From assembly GCA_905339405.1 (NCBI GenBank), contig CAJPGC010000003.1, positions 122,915 through 186,914 on the forward strand: a stretch of DNA of 64,000 nt. Direction: 5' to 3'. Origin of the DNA: an uncultured bacterium (GTDB lineage Bacteria > Desulfobacterota > GWC2-55-46). Of the stretch, positions 45,063-54,039 are shown in pieces. The notes under the pieces were generated by a model, which was not told the origin of the DNA, searched no databases, and worked only from the letters and a program-made list of their open reading frames with translations. The stretch's first letter is position 1. Every line of letters starts with the position of its first letter. Both the position numbers and the translations under genes were made by a program.

Positions 45063-45944
45063 ATGCCCAGCAGGACGCTTGTCACCGGCGCGACCGGCAC
45101 AGTGGGTTTCTTCCTCGTAAGGGAGCTGTCGAAAAGGGGCGAGCCTACGCGCGCGGCCGTTCACACGGAAACTAAAGCGGCAAGAATAGCCGAAGCCAAC
45201 ATAGAGCTTTTCGAGATGGATTTCGCGGACAAGGCCTCGATAGACGCGGCCCTCAAGGGCATTGAGAAGGTCTACCTTCTTACGCCATTCAGCCCCGGCC
45301 AGGTGGAGATGGCCGGCTTTTTCATAGACAGGGCCGTCGCCGCGGGAGTCAAATACATTGTCCGCCAATCGGTGGCGGGCGCGGACACTGAAGCGATAAC
45401 TCTCCTTCGAGGCCACAGGATGGCCGAGGTCCGCCTGGAGGAATCAGGCATACCGTACACTCACCTTCGCCCGAATTCGTTCATGCAGAACTTCTCGAAT
45501 TTTTTCGGCGAAGCGATAAGGGCAACCGGAAAGATATATCTGCCGTTGAAGGCCGCTTCTGTCAGCTACATCGACGCGCGCGACATAGCGCTCGTGGGAG
45601 CTGCCCTCCTTTCCGGCAATATCAAGGAAGAGCGCCTCAACCGGGCCTACGCCCTGACAGGCCCAGCGCCGCTTACGATGGACAACGTCGCTGCCTCGAT
45701 ATCGCGGGCCTCCGGAAGGCCTGTCGAGTACATGGACATCTCTCCGGCAGAGGCGAAGCTCGGCATGAAGGCGGCAGGGATGCCGGAGTGGGCCATAGAA
45801 TCGATGATAGAGCTCTACGAGTTCCAGCGGGACGGGAGGGGCGAGCGCGTCTCCGGGGCGGTCGAGGAGATATCCGGAAGGAGCCCGCTTTCCATCGACG
45901 ATTTCGCCAGAGACAACGCGCACGTTTTCAGGTCGGCGGCGTAA
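45063..45944 (+). CDS. NmrA-like NAD(P)-dependent oxidoreductase (atypical SDR)
   Basis: The 293-residue protein begins with a Rossmann fingerprint LVTGATGTVGFFLVRELSKR and follows the NmrA/HSCARG pattern of atypical short-chain dehydrogenases (YLLTPFSPGQVEMAGFFIDR, YTHLRPNSFMQNFSNF, YIDARDIALVGAALL). Such proteins bind NAD(P) and act as redox sensors or quinone/flavin reductases. The canonical catalytic YxxxK is not evident, as usual for this subgroup. GGGGGGTGG precedes the ATG. The next gene starts one base after the stop, so they are an operon. Confidence 0.87.
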   Translation: MPSRTLVTGATGTVGFFLVRELSKRGEPTRAAVHTETKAARIAEANIELFEMDFADKASIDAALKGIEKVYLLTPFSPGQVEMAGFFIDRAVAAGVKYIVRQSVAGADTEAITLLRGHRMAEVRLEESGIPYTHLRPNSFMQNFSNFFGEAIRATGKIYLPLKAASVSYIDARDIALVGAALLSGNIKEERLNRAYALTGPAPLTMDNVAASISRASGRPVEYMDISPAEAKLGMKAAGMPEWAIESMIELYEFQRDGRGERVSGAVEEISGRSPLSIDDFARDNAHVFRSAA

Positions 45945-45945
45945 G

Positions 45946-46455
45946 ATGGGAAGGAGGCTCAAGCTCTTCATCGCCACAAGCCTCGACGGCTTCATCGCGA
46001 GGAAGGACGGCTCGATAGACTGGCTCTTTACCGACGCCGATTACGGCTACACAGATTTTTTTTCCACGATTGACACCGTACTCGTTGGCAGGAAAACCTA
46101 TGAGCAATCGCTTGCCTTCTTCGAGGGAGCTCCCTTCAGCGGCAAGCTCTGTTACGTCTTCACGAGGAAAGCCGGAGGCAAGGCCGCTCAGGCGACCTTC
46201 GTATCAGGAGATATCGCGGAGTTCACGAGGGGCCTCAAGGACGAGCCCGGCAGCGGCATCTGGCTCGTGGGCGGCTCAGAGATAGTAGTGGCGCTGAGAA
46301 ATCTCATAGACGATTTCATCATATCGGTCCACCCCATAATACTCGGCAGCGGCATCCCGCTTTTCACCGGAGGCTGGGAGGAGGAGACCCTGGCGCTAGT
46401 AAAGGCTGCCTCTTTTGAGAGCGGACTCGTCCAGCTCCATTACAGGGCCGCCTGA
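45946..46455 (+). CDS. Dihydrofolate reductase family (RibD C-terminal-like) protein
   Basis: A 169-residue protein with the RibD_C/DHFR-like fold: KLFIATSLDGFIARKDGSID at the start, DTVLVGRKTYEQSLAF, SGIWLVGGSEIVVALRNLID and FIISVHPIILGSGIPLF. Such stand-alone proteins use NADPH, but their substrates are mostly unknown; this is unlikely to be the main folate enzyme. It is coupled to the oxidoreductase gene before it and shares a bidirectional terminator with fbp. Confidence 0.88.
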   Translation: MGRRLKLFIATSLDGFIARKDGSIDWLFTDADYGYTDFFSTIDTVLVGRKTYEQSLAFFEGAPFSGKLCYVFTRKAGGKAAQATFVSGDIAEFTRGLKDEPGSGIWLVGGSEIVVALRNLIDDFIISVHPIILGSGIPLFTGGWEEETLALVKAASFESGLVQLHYRAA

Positions 46456-46464
46456 GTTCCCTAG

Positions 46465-46507
46465 CAAAAAAAGAAAAAGCCCCCGTTTTGCGGGGGCTTG
46501 TTTTTTT
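46465..46507. terminator. Bidirectional terminator between the DHFR-like gene and fbp
   Basis: AAGCCCCCG (46477-46485), loop TTTTG, CGGGGGCTT (46491-46499) with an A-rich run before and a T-run after. It serves both converging genes. Confidence 0.88.
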
Positions 46508-46525
46508 CAGGGCGCTTGATTGTCC

Positions 46526-47515
46526 TCAGGCCGTCGGCACTTTCCAGAACGACACGGCCTCTTCGACGTCGGCCTTGCTGCCGATTATAAGGGGCGTCCT
46601 CTGGTGGAGCTCGCTCGGGGTCTTCTCCATTATTCTTCCCTCCCCGTCGGAGGCGGCCCCTCCGGCCTGCTCGACTATGAACGCGAGCGGGTTCGCTTCA
46701 TACATGAGGCGGAGCTTGCCTTTGGTTGATTTCATGTCGGCCGGGTAGAGGAATATGCCGCCTTTCAGAAGGTTCCTGTGGAAGTCGGCCACGAGAGAGC
46801 CGACGTACCTCGCGCTCATCCCGGCGCCGTTTGATTTGGCCTTCTCTATGTACAGGGCGGTGCCAGGCAGCCAGTGGCGGCTGTTGCCCTCGTTGATGCT
46901 GAATATCTTGCCCTTCTCCGGTATTTTTATGTCCTTGTGAGAAAGGAAGAACTCGCCGACCGAAGGGTCGAGCGTGAAGCCGTGCACGCCGTGTCCGGTC
47001 GTGTAGACGAGCATGGTCGAGGAGCCGTAGAGTATGTATCCGGCGCAGACCTGCTCCATGCCTGGTTTCAAGAAGTCCTTTGTTGTGACGTTCTTGCCTT
47101 TCTCGATCTTGAGGATCGAGAAGATGGTCCCCACCGAGATGTTGACGTCGATGTTGGAGGAGCCGTCGAGCGGGTCGAATAGTATGACGTAGTTGCCGCG
47201 CGGGTATTTCCCGTCGACGTGGATTATATCGTCCATCTCCTCTGAGGCCATCGCCGAAAGGTGGCCTCCGTGCTCCATCGTCTTTATGAAGGTCTCGTTG
47301 GCGAGCTCGTCGAGTTTTTGAACCTCTTCGCCGTGAACGTTCTGAGTGCCTGCGGCCCCGAGTATGCCAGCGAGCCCGGCCCTTCTCACATGGCTGGAGA
47401 TTATCTTTGCCGCTATGACGAGGTCGGAGAAGAGCGCCGTGAAGTTGCCGCTTGAATTCGGGTAGCGCCTTTGTTCTTCATGAAGGAATTTCGTGAGGGT
47501 CATTCCCACGGACAT
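46526..47515 (-). CDS. fbp: Fructose-1,6-bisphosphatase class I
   Basis: A 329-residue enzyme with the class I metal and substrate motif LFDPLDGSSNIDVNISVGT at about residue 120 and further conserved stretches MASEEMDDI, YVGSLVADFHRNLLKGGIFL and EANPLAFIVEQAGGAASDG. It removes phosphate from fructose-1,6-bisphosphate in gluconeogenesis. The N-terminus MSVGMTLTKFLHEEQRRYP is typical. The length is normal. It ends at the shared terminator. Confidence 0.96.
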   Translation of the reverse strand: MSVGMTLTKFLHEEQRRYPNSSGNFTALFSDLVIAAKIISSHVRRAGLAGILGAAGTQNVHGEEVQKLDELANETFIKTMEHGGHLSAMASEEMDDIIHVDGKYPRGNYVILFDPLDGSSNIDVNISVGTIFSILKIEKGKNVTTKDFLKPGMEQVCAGYILYGSSTMLVYTTGHGVHGFTLDPSVGEFFLSHKDIKIPEKGKIFSINEGNSRHWLPGTALYIEKAKSNGAGMSARYVGSLVADFHRNLLKGGIFLYPADMKSTKGKLRLMYEANPLAFIVEQAGGAASDGEGRIMEKTPSELHQRTPLIIGSKADVEEAVSFWKVPTA

Positions 47516-47696
47516 GGAGCCTCCTTATGGACTGTTTTCGCGTGTAAAGGGATGGAACGGGAAAAAAGATGCGACCCTATGTATTATATATCGAAAAAGG
47601 CTTTTGTGAAGGGGTTTGTCTCTCCTTCATATAATTTCATTCAAGGATAGAATGAATTTATCGTCATTGCGTGGATATCTGTTCAATTACTCGTGT

Positions 47697-47895
47697 GCTG
47701 CCGCACTTGATTAACCTCGTCAAAATGCCATGTAACGCGGCTGCCGCCGCTCTCTGTAACATGCTCCGCTTGCTTTCCGCCTCCCCACCCGCGAAACGCG
47801 CCCCTGAGGTCGCTCCGCTCCCAAGCTTCCCCTGCGCGTTTCGCCTCTTCCTCCCTTAGGCGCGCTCCGCATGTTACGGTGTCTGGGTTAAGAAC
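47697..47895. repeat. Structured repeat family A, copy 1
   Basis: A roughly 200-bp unit matched by 63001-63198. Two nested inverted repeats are visible: TAACATGC (47757) with GCATGTTA (47869), and GCGAAACGCG (47791) with CGCGTTTCGC (47835). In the other copy both stems are retained although their bases differ. It is intergenic in both places. Confidence 0.8.
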
Positions 47896-48113
47896 AATAC
47901 AAAAACTAATTCTTTTTTTGTTGTTTTGTTTAACTAAGCGCGGCTTGCCCGGCGTAGCGAAGCCAAGGTTGGGGGAGTGACGGGCGGAAAAGCAAAGGGG
48001 CCTCCGAAGGGGCGAGGCTGGGTAAGCGGGCCTTCGGAAGCGGGAGGATGAAAGCGAGCGAGCCGGGTAAACAGAAAAGGCGCGGCAGCGCGCAAGAAAT
48101 ACGGACCTCCGGT

Positions 48114-48195
48114 CCCCCTCTTTTCTAAAGAGGGGACAGGCGAGATTATTTTGAAAGGCGATAATCCCCCTCACTCCCCCTTTAGAAAAGGGGGA
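48114..48195. repeat. Dispersed repeat family B, copy 2
   Basis: Shares the plan of the copy at 22609: CCCCCTCTTTTCTAAAGAGG, a core with GCGAGATTA and GATAATCCCCCTCA, and CCCCCTTTAGAAAAGGGGG at the end. Confidence 0.8.
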
Positions 48196-48228
48196 AGGTA
48201 AGAAGGGGTATTCTGTTCTCATGCGCAA

Positions 48229-48265
48229 ATAAAAAAAAGGCGAGGGGCTTTAGCCCCTCGCCTTT
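48229..48265 (-). terminator. Terminator of hemL
   Basis: On the minus strand AAAGGCGAGGGGC, loop TAAA, GCCCCTCGCCTTT and then a long T-run, 17 bases after the hemL stop codon. Confidence 0.9.
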
Positions 48266-48281
48266 GGTCAAAATTATCCGC

Positions 48282-49571
48282 TTACAGCCCCTTGAACGCC
48301 TTGTCAGCCGCTTCAAGAGTCTTTGTTATGTCGTCCTTCGTATGGGCCAGCCCCATGAAGACCGCTTCGAACTGGCTCGGCGCCAAATATATGCCGGATT
48401 TGAGCATGCGGGTGAAGTACTTGCCGAATTTGGCCGTGTTCGCCCCGCTCGCGTCCTTCCAGTTCGTTACCGGCTTCTCTGAGAAAAAGACCGTGAACAT
48501 CGAACCGGCTACCGCCGTATGTACCGGCACGCCCCTTCTTTTGGCTATCCCGGAGAGCCCGTCGGCCAGTGTGTTCGTGCTCTTGAAGAGCTTTTCATAC
48601 GTGCCCTTTTTCTGGAGGTTCTTCAGGGTCTCTATGCCGGCGGTCATGGCAAGAGGGTTGCCGGAGAGCGTCCCGGCCTGATAGACCGGGCCTGATGGCG
48701 CGAGCATCTCCATTATCTTCTTCTTGCCGCCGAAAGCGCCAACCGGGAGGCCGCCGCCTATTATTTTGCCGAGGCAGGTCATGTCAGGGTCTATCTTGAA
48801 GAGCTTGTGGGCCCCGCCGTAGCAGAGCCTGAAGCCGCTCATGACCTCGTCCATTATGAGCAGGGCGCCGTGCTTCGTGCAAAGCTGCCGGAGGCCCTTC
48901 AGGAAGCCGTCCTTCGGAAGGACCACGCCCATGTTGCCGGGCACGCCTTCCACGATTACGCAGGCTATGCCTTCTTTGGCCTTATCGAAGATGGCCCGCA
49001 CCGAATCGAGGTCGTTGTAAGAGGCGTTGTACGTATGCTTTGCGAGGTCGGCGACGACACCCGGGCTGTCGGGCACGCCGAGGGTTGCGGCCCCGGAGCC
49101 CGCCTTCACGAGCAGGCTGTCAGAGTGGCCGTGGTAGCAGCCCTCGAACTTTATTATGCCGTCCCTTTTCGTGTAGGCGCGCGCGAGCCGGAGGGCGCTC
49201 ATCGTGGCCTCTGTCCCGGAGCTCACGAACCTGACCATGTCCATCGAGGGGAAGGCCTTCAAAGTCTCTTCGGCCAGGATGACTTCAAGCTCTGTCGGAG
49301 CGCCGTAGCTGGTGCCCCTGTCTACCGCTTTTTTTATGGCGTTCGATACTCCGGGGTGGCAGTGGCCCAGTATCATCGGGCCCCACGAGCCTATGTAATC
49401 TATGTACTCGTTGCCGTCCGCGTCGTATATCTTCGAGCCCTTCGCTTTTTTTATGAAAATAGGGCCGCCGCCTACGGCCTTGAATGCCCGCACCGGGCTG
49501 TTCACGCCGCCGGGGATGAGCCTGGCCGCCTTTTTAAGGATCTGAGAGGATTTCCCTGTACCCATCTTCAT
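48282..49571 (-). CDS. hemL: Glutamate-1-semialdehyde 2,1-aminomutase
   Basis: A 429-residue class III aminotransferase-fold enzyme. The PLP-binding lysine sits in CLGKIIGGGLPVGAFGGKK at about residue 265. Other signatures are PGGVNSPVRAF, RFVSSGTEATMSALRLAR and LLIMDEVMSGFRL. It converts glutamate-1-semialdehyde to 5-aminolevulinate, so this organism makes tetrapyrroles by the C5 route. It is a single-gene unit with its own terminator, divergent from the phosphate porin. Confidence 0.96.
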   Translation of the reverse strand: MKMGTGKSSQILKKAARLIPGGVNSPVRAFKAVGGGPIFIKKAKGSKIYDADGNEYIDYIGSWGPMILGHCHPGVSNAIKKAVDRGTSYGAPTELEVILAEETLKAFPSMDMVRFVSSGTEATMSALRLARAYTKRDGIIKFEGCYHGHSDSLLVKAGSGAATLGVPDSPGVVADLAKHTYNASYNDLDSVRAIFDKAKEGIACVIVEGVPGNMGVVLPKDGFLKGLRQLCTKHGALLIMDEVMSGFRLCYGGAHKLFKIDPDMTCLGKIIGGGLPVGAFGGKKKIMEMLAPSGPVYQAGTLSGNPLAMTAGIETLKNLQKKGTYEKLFKSTNTLADGLSGIAKRRGVPVHTAVAGSMFTVFFSEKPVTNWKDASGANTAKFGKYFTRMLKSGIYLAPSQFEAVFMGLAHTKDDITKTLEAADKAFKGL

Positions 49572-49670
49572 GCTCCTTTTTCCGCTTATTTTCTAATGAT
49601 AACAAGCGTATATCCTAACCGAAGGGCGCAAGTTCTGTCAATGCCATTCTAAGGAGGAAAGAGGCGGGAT

Positions 49671-49700
49671 CTTAACATTTCCGTCATAATCCTGTAACAT
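49671..49700 (+). promoter_or_regulatory. Pho box before the phosphate porin gene
   Basis: Three direct units at 11-base period, CTTAACAT, CGTCATAA and TGTAACAT, match the PhoB binding pattern (CTGTCAT-like repeats). A plausible -10 (TTATCT, 49711-49716) follows about 10 bases on, with no separate -35, as is usual for PhoB-activated promoters. AAAAGGAG precedes the start codon. Confidence 0.7.
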
Positions 49701-49748
49701 TGGTTTTTTATTATCTCCTCATAAAAAGATAAAAAGGAGAATGGAAGT

Positions 49749-50921
49749 ATGAAAAGAAATCTGTACGCGGTATTCGCCCTGGCAACTGGCGTGTTGTGCG
49801 CTGGGCCCGCTTACGCCGAGTTTATCTTCGGTGAAGAGACAAAGGGCGCGACGATCACGAATGGCGACAGCGACATCAATAGAAGGGTAAGGCGTCAGCC
49901 GAGGTTCGACTTCGGGGACCTGGTCAGCAACGGCAATTCATACGATTCGCAGGGCGACCTTTTCATCAGGAGGGCCCGGGTGGAGCTCGGCGGACACCTC
50001 CTCGCGAAGGAGATACAGTATAATCTCGTCCTTACTGCCGACAAGTGGGAGAAGATAGGCAACGCGAACGAGGTGGGCATCCTTTACGCATACGTGAGAT
50101 GGGTGGCCAGTGAGGCGGCCGTCTTTACGCTCGGCAAGGAGAAGCTCCCTTATTCGAGGGTCTCGCTTTCCTCTTCGGCCAAACAGCTCATAATAGAGAA
50201 GCCGGTTTCCACGGAGGCCGCAAAAAAGGTATTCGGTGAGACCGACGCGTATTATCAGCCCAAGTTCTCGATCGGCGGCAAGCTGGCAGAGGGGGTATTC
50301 GGTTATGAGGTCGCGGTGGCCGACGGCTGGCAGAACGGCGAGGACATACAGTCGACCGGAAGCCGCAAGGTGCAGACCGCCAGCCCCCTTCTTGTAGGCA
50401 GGGTCGAGCTCTCTCCCCCGGGCTGGACCGAAAAGGGCAAGAGCGACGCCCATTTGGGCAAGGGCCAGCACCTGACTTTGGGCGCGAACGTGGCCAGCCA
50501 GTCGGGCATCAAGTACCAGTCGGTAGCGTTCGAAGAGGACAGGACTCTCTGGGGGGTCGACCTTTCTGGCCACTACAAGGGCTTTACCGCCCAGGTCGAG
50601 TATAATGAATGGGAGATAGACTCGACCGACCCGGCGATTGCCGCCAAAAAGCCGAAGGGCTGGTACGCTCAGGCAGGCTACTTCATCGAAGGCCCTAATG
50701 TCGAGCCGGTTGCGAGGTACGAGGTCTATGACCAGGACTCGAACTCCGCCAACAAGGAAGAGAAGGTGACGACGCTGGGGGTAAACTGGTACGGCAAGGG
50801 GCACAGCTTCAAGGTGGGCGCGAACTGGCTGCACCACGAGTTCGAAGCCGGGGCCTCGGGCAAGCTTGCCAACGACGATTCCAAGGACATATACCAGGTA
50901 CAGGCGCAGCTCTATTACTAA
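49749..50921 (+). CDS. Phosphate-selective porin (OprO/OprP family)
   Basis: The 390-residue protein has a signal peptide (MKRNLYAVFALATGVLCAG, cleavage near AYAEF) and the porin O/P pattern: RRARVELGGHLLAKEIQYNL, FTLGKEKLPYSRVSL, and repeated aromatic-ended strands up to the C-terminal VQAQLYY, with the terminal aromatic residue needed for outer-membrane insertion. It should form a trimeric anion channel for phosphate. A Pho box precedes it and a second Pho box and pstS follow, so it is part of the phosphate-starvation response. Confidence 0.9.
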   Translation: MKRNLYAVFALATGVLCAGPAYAEFIFGEETKGATITNGDSDINRRVRRQPRFDFGDLVSNGNSYDSQGDLFIRRARVELGGHLLAKEIQYNLVLTADKWEKIGNANEVGILYAYVRWVASEAAVFTLGKEKLPYSRVSLSSSAKQLIIEKPVSTEAAKKVFGETDAYYQPKFSIGGKLAEGVFGYEVAVADGWQNGEDIQSTGSRKVQTASPLLVGRVELSPPGWTEKGKSDAHLGKGQHLTLGANVASQSGIKYQSVAFEEDRTLWGVDLSGHYKGFTAQVEYNEWEIDSTDPAIAAKKPKGWYAQAGYFIEGPNVEPVARYEVYDQDSNSANKEEKVTTLGVNWYGKGHSFKVGANWLHHEFEAGASGKLANDDSKDIYQVQAQLYY

Positions 50922-50978
50922 GGGATAAAGTTCTATGAAATCAGGGGCTTTCAACCGAAGGGACGTATCTCTTCAGTA

Positions 50979-51010
50979 CCTTAACAGGGCTGTAACAGGG
51001 CTGTAACAAT
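50979..51010 (+). promoter_or_regulatory. Pho box before pstS
   Basis: Three near-identical units at exact 11-base period, CTTAACAGGG, CTGTAACAGGG and CTGTAACAATC. This is a clearer PhoB site than the one before the porin. TAGTTGTCTAAACG-like sequence follows, and the pstS ATG lies 45 bases downstream. Confidence 0.78.
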
Positions 51011-51054
51011 CATCTATTACAGTTGTCTAAACGAATAAAGAAAACGGAGAACAC

Positions 51055-52095
51055 ATGAGAAGACTCCTCATACTGGTTTCAGCATTGATGTTGTGCATGG
51101 CGACGGCCTCTTTTTCCTCGGCCCAGCTGATAAACGGCGCGGGCGCGACATTCCCGGCGCCGCTTTACTCCAAATGGTCTTACGAGTACGCAAAGCAGAC
51201 CAAGATAAAGCTCAACTACCAGTCCATCGGCAGCGGCGGCGGTATAAAGCAGGTAATGGCCGGAACCGTCGACTTCGGCGCCTCTGACGCGCCGCTCGGC
51301 GCGAAAGAACTGAAAGAAGGCGGCCTCGTCCAGTTCCCCATGGCCATAGGCGGGGTCGTCCCGGTCGTGAACATAAAGGGCATAGCTCCCGGCCAGATGA
51401 AGCTCACCGGAGAAGTGCTCGCAGACATATACCTGGGCAAGATAACGAAGTGGAACGACAAGAGGATAGCCGACCTCAACGCCGGAGTTGCCCTGCCTGA
51501 CGAGAAGATAACGGTCGTGCACCGCTCCGACGGCAGCGGCACCACCTGGATATTCACCAACTACCTTTCAAAGGTAAGCCCCGAGTGGCAGAAGAAAGCG
51601 GGCTTCGGCACCGCCGTCAACTGGCCTGCTGGCGTAGGCGGCAAGGGCAACGAGGGGGTCGCCACCTACGTAAAGAGGATAAAGAACACCATAGGCTACG
51701 TCGAGTTCGCCTATGCCGTCCAGAACAAGCTCACGCAGACCAAGCTCAAGAACAAGGCCGGCAGCTTCGTGGATCCCTCCATGGAGAGCTTCATGGCCGC
51801 CGCCGAGAGCGCGGACTGGAAGGGAACGCCCGGCTTCGGCGTGATACTTACCGAGCAGGCGGGCAAGGGGGCGTGGCCCATTGCCGGAGCGACTTTCATA
51901 CTCGTCAAGGCGAACCCCAGCGAGTGCGCCAACGCTAAAGAAGTATTGAAGTTCTTCGATTGGGCGTATAAAAACGGCGGGGCGATGGCAAAGGCCCTGG
52001 ACTATGTGCCCATCCCCAAGAACGTCTTTGAGCTCATGGAGCAGGCCTGGGCAAAGGAAGTGAAGTGCGCCTCTCAGCCTGTCTGGGGCAAGTAG
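51055..52095 (+). CDS. pstS: Phosphate ABC transporter substrate-binding protein
   Basis: A 346-residue periplasmic protein with a signal peptide (LLILVSALMLCMATASFSSA). Phosphate-binding loops are INGAGATFPAPLYSKW, QSIGSGGGIKQV, FGASDAPL and VHRSDGSGTTWIFTNYLS. It captures phosphate and delivers it to PstCA. It is preceded by a Pho box and followed by a terminator, an arrangement that gives more PstS than membrane components. Confidence 0.97.
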   Translation: MRRLLILVSALMLCMATASFSSAQLINGAGATFPAPLYSKWSYEYAKQTKIKLNYQSIGSGGGIKQVMAGTVDFGASDAPLGAKELKEGGLVQFPMAIGGVVPVVNIKGIAPGQMKLTGEVLADIYLGKITKWNDKRIADLNAGVALPDEKITVVHRSDGSGTTWIFTNYLSKVSPEWQKKAGFGTAVNWPAGVGGKGNEGVATYVKRIKNTIGYVEFAYAVQNKLTQTKLKNKAGSFVDPSMESFMAAAESADWKGTPGFGVILTEQAGKGAWPIAGATFILVKANPSECANAKEVLKFFDWAYKNGGAMAKALDYVPIPKNVFELMEQAWAKEVKCASQPVWGK

Positions 52096-52110
52096 TTTTG
52101 CTTTGATATC

Positions 52111-52145
52111 GCGTATCCCGGCCCTGTGCCGGGATACGCTTTTTT
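52111..52145 (+). terminator. Intrinsic terminator between pstS and pstC
   Basis: GCGTATCCCGGC, loop CCTGT, GCCGGGATACGC and TTTTTT form a perfect 12-bp stem-loop 15 bases after pstS. Readthrough is needed to express pstCAB-phoU unless they have their own promoter. Confidence 0.9.
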
Positions 52146-52183
52146 CTGGATAGTAAAATGCTTTTTGTTTATATTGAAGGCCA

Positions 52184-53191
52184 ATGGCTGAGAATCTGAA
52201 AGAAAAAACGGGCGAGTTGGATATCTCCAGCTCCGGGGCGGACGGGTACGTGAGCCTTTCGGCCAGGCGGCAGAGCTCCGGCAAGCTGGGGGATGCGGTA
52301 TTCAAGGGCGTGGCCTACGGCTTCGCCTTTTCGGTCATTCTCCTGATGGCGCTTTTGTTCATCGTGCTCGTCAAGGAGTCGTGGCTTTCCATCAAGGCCT
52401 TCGGCTTCAGCTTCGTCTACAGCTCAATATGGGACCCGGTCGCGCAGGAATTCGGAGCGCTGCCCTCGATTTACGGCACGATAGTATCATCCATCATCGC
52501 CATAGTCATCGCCGTGCCCATAAGCCTCGGCATAGCCATATTCTTGACCGAGATGGCCCCGAAGAGGCTGAAGGGGCCCATTGGCACGGCGATAGAGCTC
52601 CTGGCCTCCATTCCGTCGATAATCTACGGCATGTGGGGCCTTTTCGTTTTCGCACCGTTTCTCTCGGAGTATGTCGAGCCGTTCCTCATCGACTACCTGG
52701 GCTTCATCCCGCTTTTCACTGGCGCGCCGCTGGGCATAGGTATGCTGCCCGCCGGGTTCATACTCGCCATAATGATAATCCCGTTCATATCGTCGGTCAC
52801 GAGGGACATATTTCAGATGGTGCCTTCAATATTGAAGGAGTCTGGTTACGGAGTCGGGGCCACGAAATGGGAAGTCATAAGGAAGATAGTCTTCCCGTAT
52901 GCCCGCTCCGGTGTCATAGGGGCGGTCATTTTGGGGCTTGGAAGGGCGCTCGGCGAGACGATGGCCGTGACCTTCCTCATAGGCAACGCGCAGGAGATAA
53001 AACTATCCCTCCTCGACCCGGCCACTTCCATCTCCGCGACTCTTGCGAACGAGTTCACCGAGGCCGTCGAAGAGCTCTATCTTTCCAGCCTCGTCGAGCT
53101 CGGCTTGATACTGTTCCTCATAACTTTCGTGGTGCTTGCCCTCGCGAAGCTTCTAATCGCGAGGTTCTCCTATAAAGGCGGGAAGCTCTAA
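52184..53191 (+). CDS. pstC: Phosphate ABC transporter permease PstC
   Basis: The 335-residue protein has six membrane helices, the first at about residues 45-65 (FAFSVILLMALLFIVLVKES), and the permease signature GATKWEVIRKIVFPYARSGV before ALGETMAVTFLIG. It is one half of the channel for phosphate. The N-terminal 40 residues are a cytoplasmic extension. The pstA gene starts four bases after its stop codon. Confidence 0.95.
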   Translation: MAENLKEKTGELDISSSGADGYVSLSARRQSSGKLGDAVFKGVAYGFAFSVILLMALLFIVLVKESWLSIKAFGFSFVYSSIWDPVAQEFGALPSIYGTIVSSIIAIVIAVPISLGIAIFLTEMAPKRLKGPIGTAIELLASIPSIIYGMWGLFVFAPFLSEYVEPFLIDYLGFIPLFTGAPLGIGMLPAGFILAIMIIPFISSVTRDIFQMVPSILKESGYGVGATKWEVIRKIVFPYARSGVIGAVILGLGRALGETMAVTFLIGNAQEIKLSLLDPATSISATLANEFTEAVEELYLSSLVELGLILFLITFVVLALAKLLIARFSYKGGKL

Positions 53192-53195
53192 GAGT

Positions 53196-54038
53196 ATGGG
53201 ACTCCATTATCAGAGAAGAAAACTGGCTAACTACATAGCCCTCGGAGTGTCGGTCGCCTCGGCCGTCTTCGGGATATTCTTTCTTTTCTGGATTTTGAAA
53301 GACGTCTTCACCTTCGGCTTCGCCGCCCTGAACGCGGACTTTTTCACGCAGGTTCCGGCCCCGCCCGGAGAGGCCGGGGGCGGCATGGCAAACGCCATTT
53401 TGGGCACGCTCACCATAACGGTCCTCGCTACCGCCTTCGGCGTTCCGGCCGGGATACTCGCCGGGACATACCTTTCCGAGTACGGCAGGAAGAGCAAAAC
53501 TGCATCCGTCGTGAGGTTCGTCTCCGACATATTGGTCAGCGCGCCTTCTATCGTCATCGGCGTTTTCGTCTATGCGATAGTTGTGAAGCCCTTCGGCGGG
53601 TTCTCGGCGCTGGCTGGGGCCCTGGCGCTGGCAATAATAATGCTGCCCGTCGTCATAAGGACCGCCGAAGAGATGCTCAAGCTCGTGCCTGATTCCACAA
53701 GGGAAGCGGCCCTCGCGCTCGGCGCGCCGCACTGGAAAGTGACCGTCTCCGTCGTCTACAGGGGCGCTTTGAGGGGCATCGTCACGGGCGTCATGCTTGC
53801 GGTCGCCAGGGTCTCCGGCGAGACGGCCCCGCTTCTTTTCACGTCGTTCAACAACTCGTTCTGGAACTTCAACCTCACCGAGCCCACGGCCACCCTCACG
53901 GTCACAATCTTCAATTACGCCATGGGCCCGTACGAAGACTGGCACCAGATGGCGTGGGGAGCGGCGCTTTTAATTACCGCTATGGTGTTGCTTGTGACCA
54001 TAATTTCGAGGATAATAGTCAGGGGAAGAGCAGGTTAG
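53196..54038 (+). CDS. pstA: Phosphate ABC transporter permease PstA
   Basis: A 280-residue membrane protein with the PstA features [37 protein letters not shown] coupling region (shown here in part) and [20 protein letters not shown]. It pairs with PstC. The gene is separated from pstB by a single base, so translation is coupled. Confidence 0.95.
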   Translation: MGLHYQRRKLANYIALGVSVASAVFGIFFLFWILKDVFTFGFAALNADFFTQVPAPPGEAGGGMANAILGTLTITVLATAFGVPAGILAGTYLSEYGRKSKTASVVRFVSDILVSAPSIVIGVFVYAIVVKPFGGFSALAGALALAIIMLPVVIRTAEEMLKLVPDSTREAALALGAPHWKVTVSVVYRGALRGIVTGVMLAVARVSGETAPLLFTSFNNSFWNFNLTEPTATLTVTIFNYAMGPYEDWHQMAWGAALLITAMVLLVTIISRIIVRGRAG

Positions 54039-54039
54039 G

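Larger units (their letters stand above)
47516..48228. other. Gene-free region holding repeat families
   Basis: About 710 bases between fbp and hemL have no supportable gene. They hold repeat A copy 1 (47697-47895), GC-rich direct and inverted fragments around 47,940-48,100 (AAGCGGGCCTTCGGAAGCGGG and similar, read in pieces of under 20 bases), and repeat B copy 2 (48114-48195). Open frames here arise from repeat A and are not conserved in frame between its copies. Confidence 0.7.

Noticed and set aside
47671..47859. Open frame across repeat A
   Set aside because: The frame is not conserved in the other copy at 63001, where stems are conserved instead. It is repeat sequence, not a gene.
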